A stretch of 64,000 nucleotides of DNA from Saccharopolyspora shandongensis (lineage in GTDB: Bacteria > Actinomycetota > Actinomycetes > Mycobacteriales > Pseudonocardiaceae): assembly GCF_900106995.1 (NCBI RefSeq), contig NZ_FNOK01000011.1:124001-188000 (forward strand), read 5' to 3'. The stretch's first letter is position 1, and the number at the start of each line of letters is the position of its first letter. The notes under the pieces were generated by a model. It was not told the DNA's origin and ran no database searches. It worked only from the letters and a program-made list of their open reading frames with translations. A program made the position numbers and the translations under genes. Positions 62,033-64,000 of this stretch are shown here, piece by piece.

Positions 62033-62416
62033 TCACTTGACGGAGACCGAAGCGCCGGCCTCTTCCAGCTTGGCCTTGACCTCTTCGGCCTTCTCCTTCT
62101 CGACCTTCTCCAGGATCGGCTTCGGAGCGCCCTCGACCAGCTCCTTGGCCTCCTTCAGGCCCAGGCCGGAGACGATCTCACGGACGACCTTGATGACCTG
62201 GATCTTCTTCTCGCCAGCGCCCTCGAGGATGACGTCGAACTCGTCCTGCTCCTCGGCGGCCGGGGCAGCAGCGCCGGCCGGGCCCGCCACGATGGCGGCC
62301 GGGGCGGCGGCGGTGACGTCGAAGGTCTCCTCGAACTGCTTCACGAACTCCGACAGCTCCAGGAGGGTCATCTCCTTGAAGACGTCCAACAGCTCATCGT
62401 TGCTCAGCTTCGCCAC
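62033..62416 (-). CDS. rplL: 50S ribosomal protein L7/L12
   Basis: 127 residues: N-terminal dimerisation helix ([20 protein letters not shown]), Ala/Gly-rich hinge and the C-terminal factor-binding domain ([32 protein letters not shown]). Recruits GTPase factors to the ribosome. Start GTG at 62416, 85 bases after rplJ. Ends before a strong terminator. Confidence 0.98.
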   Translation of the reverse strand: MAKLSNDELLDVFKEMTLLELSEFVKQFEETFDVTAAAPAAIVAGPAGAAAPAAEEQDEFDVILEGAGEKKIQVIKVVREIVSGLGLKEAKELVEGAPKPILEKVEKEKAEEVKAKLEEAGASVSVK

Positions 62417-62501
62417 GGCGGCGTTCCTTTCAGTTCAGTGCCCGGGAACGGGAGTGCCCGGGTGGGGAGTTCTTGCAACCGACAACTGCGCCCGAAGGGA
62501 C

Positions 62502-63029
62502 TCAGGCGTCGGCTTCGCCGCTCTTCTTCTCCTGCAGAGCGGCAGCCAACCGAGCCACCTGGGACGCCGGCGCGGCGAACAGCGCGGCGGCCTGGCCCAT
62601 CTTGGCCTTCATGGCACCGGCCAGCTTGGCCAGCGTGACCTCGCGGGAGTCGAGGTCGGCAATGCCCTCGACCTCGGACACGGACAGCGCGCGGCCGTCC
62701 ATGTAACCGCCCTTGATCACCAGGGCCTTGTTGTCCTTGGCGAATTCACGCAGAGCCTTGGCCGCGTCGACCGGCTCGCCCTCGACGAAGGCGATGGCGG
62801 TCGGGCCGACGAACAGGTCGTCGAGGCCCTCGACGCCGGACTGCTCGGCGGCACGCTTGACCAGCGTGTTCTTCGCGACACGGTACGAGGTGCCCGCACC
62901 GAGGGCACGACGCAGCTCGGACAGCTGCGCCATGGACAGCCCGCGGTACTCGGTCACGACCGCAGCGCTCGAGTTGCTGAACTTGTCCGCGATCTCGGTA
63001 ACCGCATCAACCTTGTCGGGCTTCGCCAT
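62502..63029 (-). CDS. rplJ: 50S ribosomal protein L10
   Basis: 175 residues. L10 anchors L7/L12 at the stalk base. Family pattern: [36 protein letters not shown] and a C-terminal helix for L12 binding. ATG at 63029. L10 often controls its own mRNA via the leader, which is present here at 63088-63245. Confidence 0.98.
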   Translation of the reverse strand: MAKPDKVDAVTEIADKFSNSSAAVVTEYRGLSMAQLSELRRALGAGTSYRVAKNTLVKRAAEQSGVEGLDDLFVGPTAIAFVEGEPVDAAKALREFAKDNKALVIKGGYMDGRALSVSEVEGIADLDSREVTLAKLAGAMKAKMGQAAALFAAPASQVARLAAALQEKKSGEADA

Positions 63030-63087
63030 GTCGCCTCCTCTCTATCTCCGACTGTGATCCGCATCCAGCCGGTCCTGAGACGACAAA

Positions 63088-63245
63088 ACGCCCCGGCGCA
63101 GCAAGCACGGGGCGTCAAGATCATGGGCGCGCAGTGGCGCGCACGGATAGCCTCGTCCCTCCTGCGCGGGCCGCCCGCATCTCACGGGACCTTCGTTCTC
63201 CCCACCCCTGGCGGGGTGCGAAGAAGACCTACGGTCTTGGGTGGA
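63088..63245 (-). ncRNA. L10 leader with attenuator hairpin upstream of rplJ
   Basis: The 317 bases between rplJ and the next plus-strand gene contain no protein gene. On the minus strand they hold the motif AAGACCGTAGGTC (63241-63229), typical for L10-leader RNAs, and then a hairpin ACGCCCCG/CGGGGCGT (63115-63088) followed by TTTTG, a likely attenuator. In other bacteria, the L10(L12) complex binds this leader and represses rplJL. Confidence 0.55.
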
Positions 63246-63346
63246 ACCTCGACCAGCGTACGCGACCCGCCCCGGGGCCCACCAACCACCCCCGCCTCGA
63301 TTTCCGGCGGTCACCGGTCGTGACCTGGATGCGACGGCCGGGCATC

Positions 63347-64000
63347 ATGTTGGGCGTGGCTGATCAGCACGAGTCGCCCCGCCCGGAGCCCGGCCCGAAC
63401 CTGCCGGAGAAATCGCGCACCGCGGAGGTCGTCGACGCCGAGGTGGTGGACAGCGAGGTCGTCGAGACCGACGCACCGGCCCGCCCGCAGCAGTCGGCGG
63501 ACGACGCGGAGTTCCGCCAGTACCAGCAATTCCTGGAGTTCCAGAAGTTCCGCGAATGGCAGCAGTCCCAGGGCGGTGACGTAGCGGTCCCGCCGCCCGC
63601 GGTGCCCCCGGCGGCGAAGCCGCAAGACCCGAAGAAGGCCTGGTGGAAGCGAGCCCTGGGCCTGCTGCGCTACAAGCTGGTCCGCCGCCTGATCTACTGG
63701 GTACTAGCACTGCTGCTGGCACTGTGGCTAATCAGCTACCTGATCAACCAGGTCACCTCCTTTTTCGGCGGCTCCAGTGGCAACGGCGATGGAACCAGCA
63801 ACGGGGGCGTGCCGGTCGACTCGGTGCCGGTTAAGTCAGAGAACCCGCAACAGGCAGTGCGCGGCGTCTACAACTGGCTGCGCGGACCGAACCCTGAGCG
63901 GACCTGCGATCTGTTCAGCGACGATGGCAAATCCGGCTTCTTCCAAGCCCACGGGGCATCGGACTGCGCCACTGCAGCGCGCCAGCTGCACAGCCAGATC
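63347..64000 (+). CDS. single-span membrane protein (3' end outside window)
   Basis: The frame is open to the window edge (218 codons). A disordered acidic lead (1-75, AEVVDAEVVDSEVVETD) is followed by a short aromatic/Gln-rich helix (QYQQFLEFQKFREWQQSQ), a basic stretch, one membrane span (LIYWVLALLLALWLISYLI) and an extracytoplasmic part with NPQQAVRGVYNWLRG, like DUF4878-type domains. Start uncertain: ATG at 63347 or 63329, or GTG at 63356 (MADQHESPRPEPG). Function unknown. Confidence 0.65.
   Translation, partial: MLGVADQHESPRPEPGPNLPEKSRTAEVVDAEVVDSEVVETDAPARPQQSADDAEFRQYQQFLEFQKFREWQQSQGGDVAVPPPAVPPAAKPQDPKKAWWKRALGLLRYKLVRRLIYWVLALLLALWLISYLINQVTSFFGGSSGNGDGTSNGGVPVDSVPVKSENPQQAVRGVYNWLRGPNPERTCDLFSDDGKSGFFQAHGASDCATAARQLHSQI

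Overview
The window is very GC-rich with actinobacterial gene style (many GTG/TTG starts, 4-base ATGA/GTGA overlaps, an mce operon, EspC-like and WxG-type secretion proteins). The gene order rplJ-rplL-mkl ... rpoB-rpoC ... rpsL-rpsG-fusA-tuf-rpsJ-rplC-rplD-rplW-rplB matches the translation/transcription superlocus of mycobacteria and relatives. Protein style suggests Pseudonocardiaceae, possibly a Saccharopolyspora-like genus; that placement is inference, not read directly.

Layout: 1-8.3 kb is the ribosomal block, all minus: S10 operon start (rpsJ, rplC, rplD, rplW, rplB partial), tuf, fusA, rpsG, rpsL. 8.3-35.1 kb is an accessory block between rpsL and rpoC. Its core is one minus-strand operon of about 20 kb in eight tightly spaced genes: a YbaB/EbfC-like protein, an EspC-like protein, a 2279-residue polymorphic toxin ending in an arginine-type ADP-ribosyltransferase, four proteins carrying seven ADP-ribosylglycohydrolase (ARH) domains, and a TNT-type NAD glycohydrolase. 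Only two ARH domains keep the full metal-binding motif. On the plus strand follow a MocR-type regulator, a small conserved protein, and a second YbaB / EspC-like / large-effector cassette without a recognisable toxin. Two minus-strand proteins of unknown function close the block.

35.4-42.9 kb is rpoC and rpoB; RpoB carries Asn where rifamycin-sensitive enzymes have Ser531 (E. coli numbering). 44.0-50.2 kb holds a TPR-CHAT protein with a replaced catalytic His, an ECF42-like sigma factor fused to a decayed tyrosine recombinase, its YCII/DGPF partner, and a DUF1801 protein. 50.4-61.8 kb is a complete mce lipid-import operon (mkl, yrbEA, yrbEB, mceA-F, two Mce-associated membrane proteins). 62-63.3 kb is rplL, rplJ and the L10 leader, followed by the start of a plus-strand membrane protein.

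The most interesting system is the ART toxin with its array of intact and degenerate ARH proteins plus TNT. I read it as a secreted ADP-ribosylation weapon with an expanded, partly catalytic and partly binding-only immunity set. Two families of dispersed repeats also stand out: a structured element present at 29.2 kb and 54.3 kb (the second inserted in frame into the mceE signal region), and paired TTTCGCGCGAAA palindromes at two convergent gene ends.
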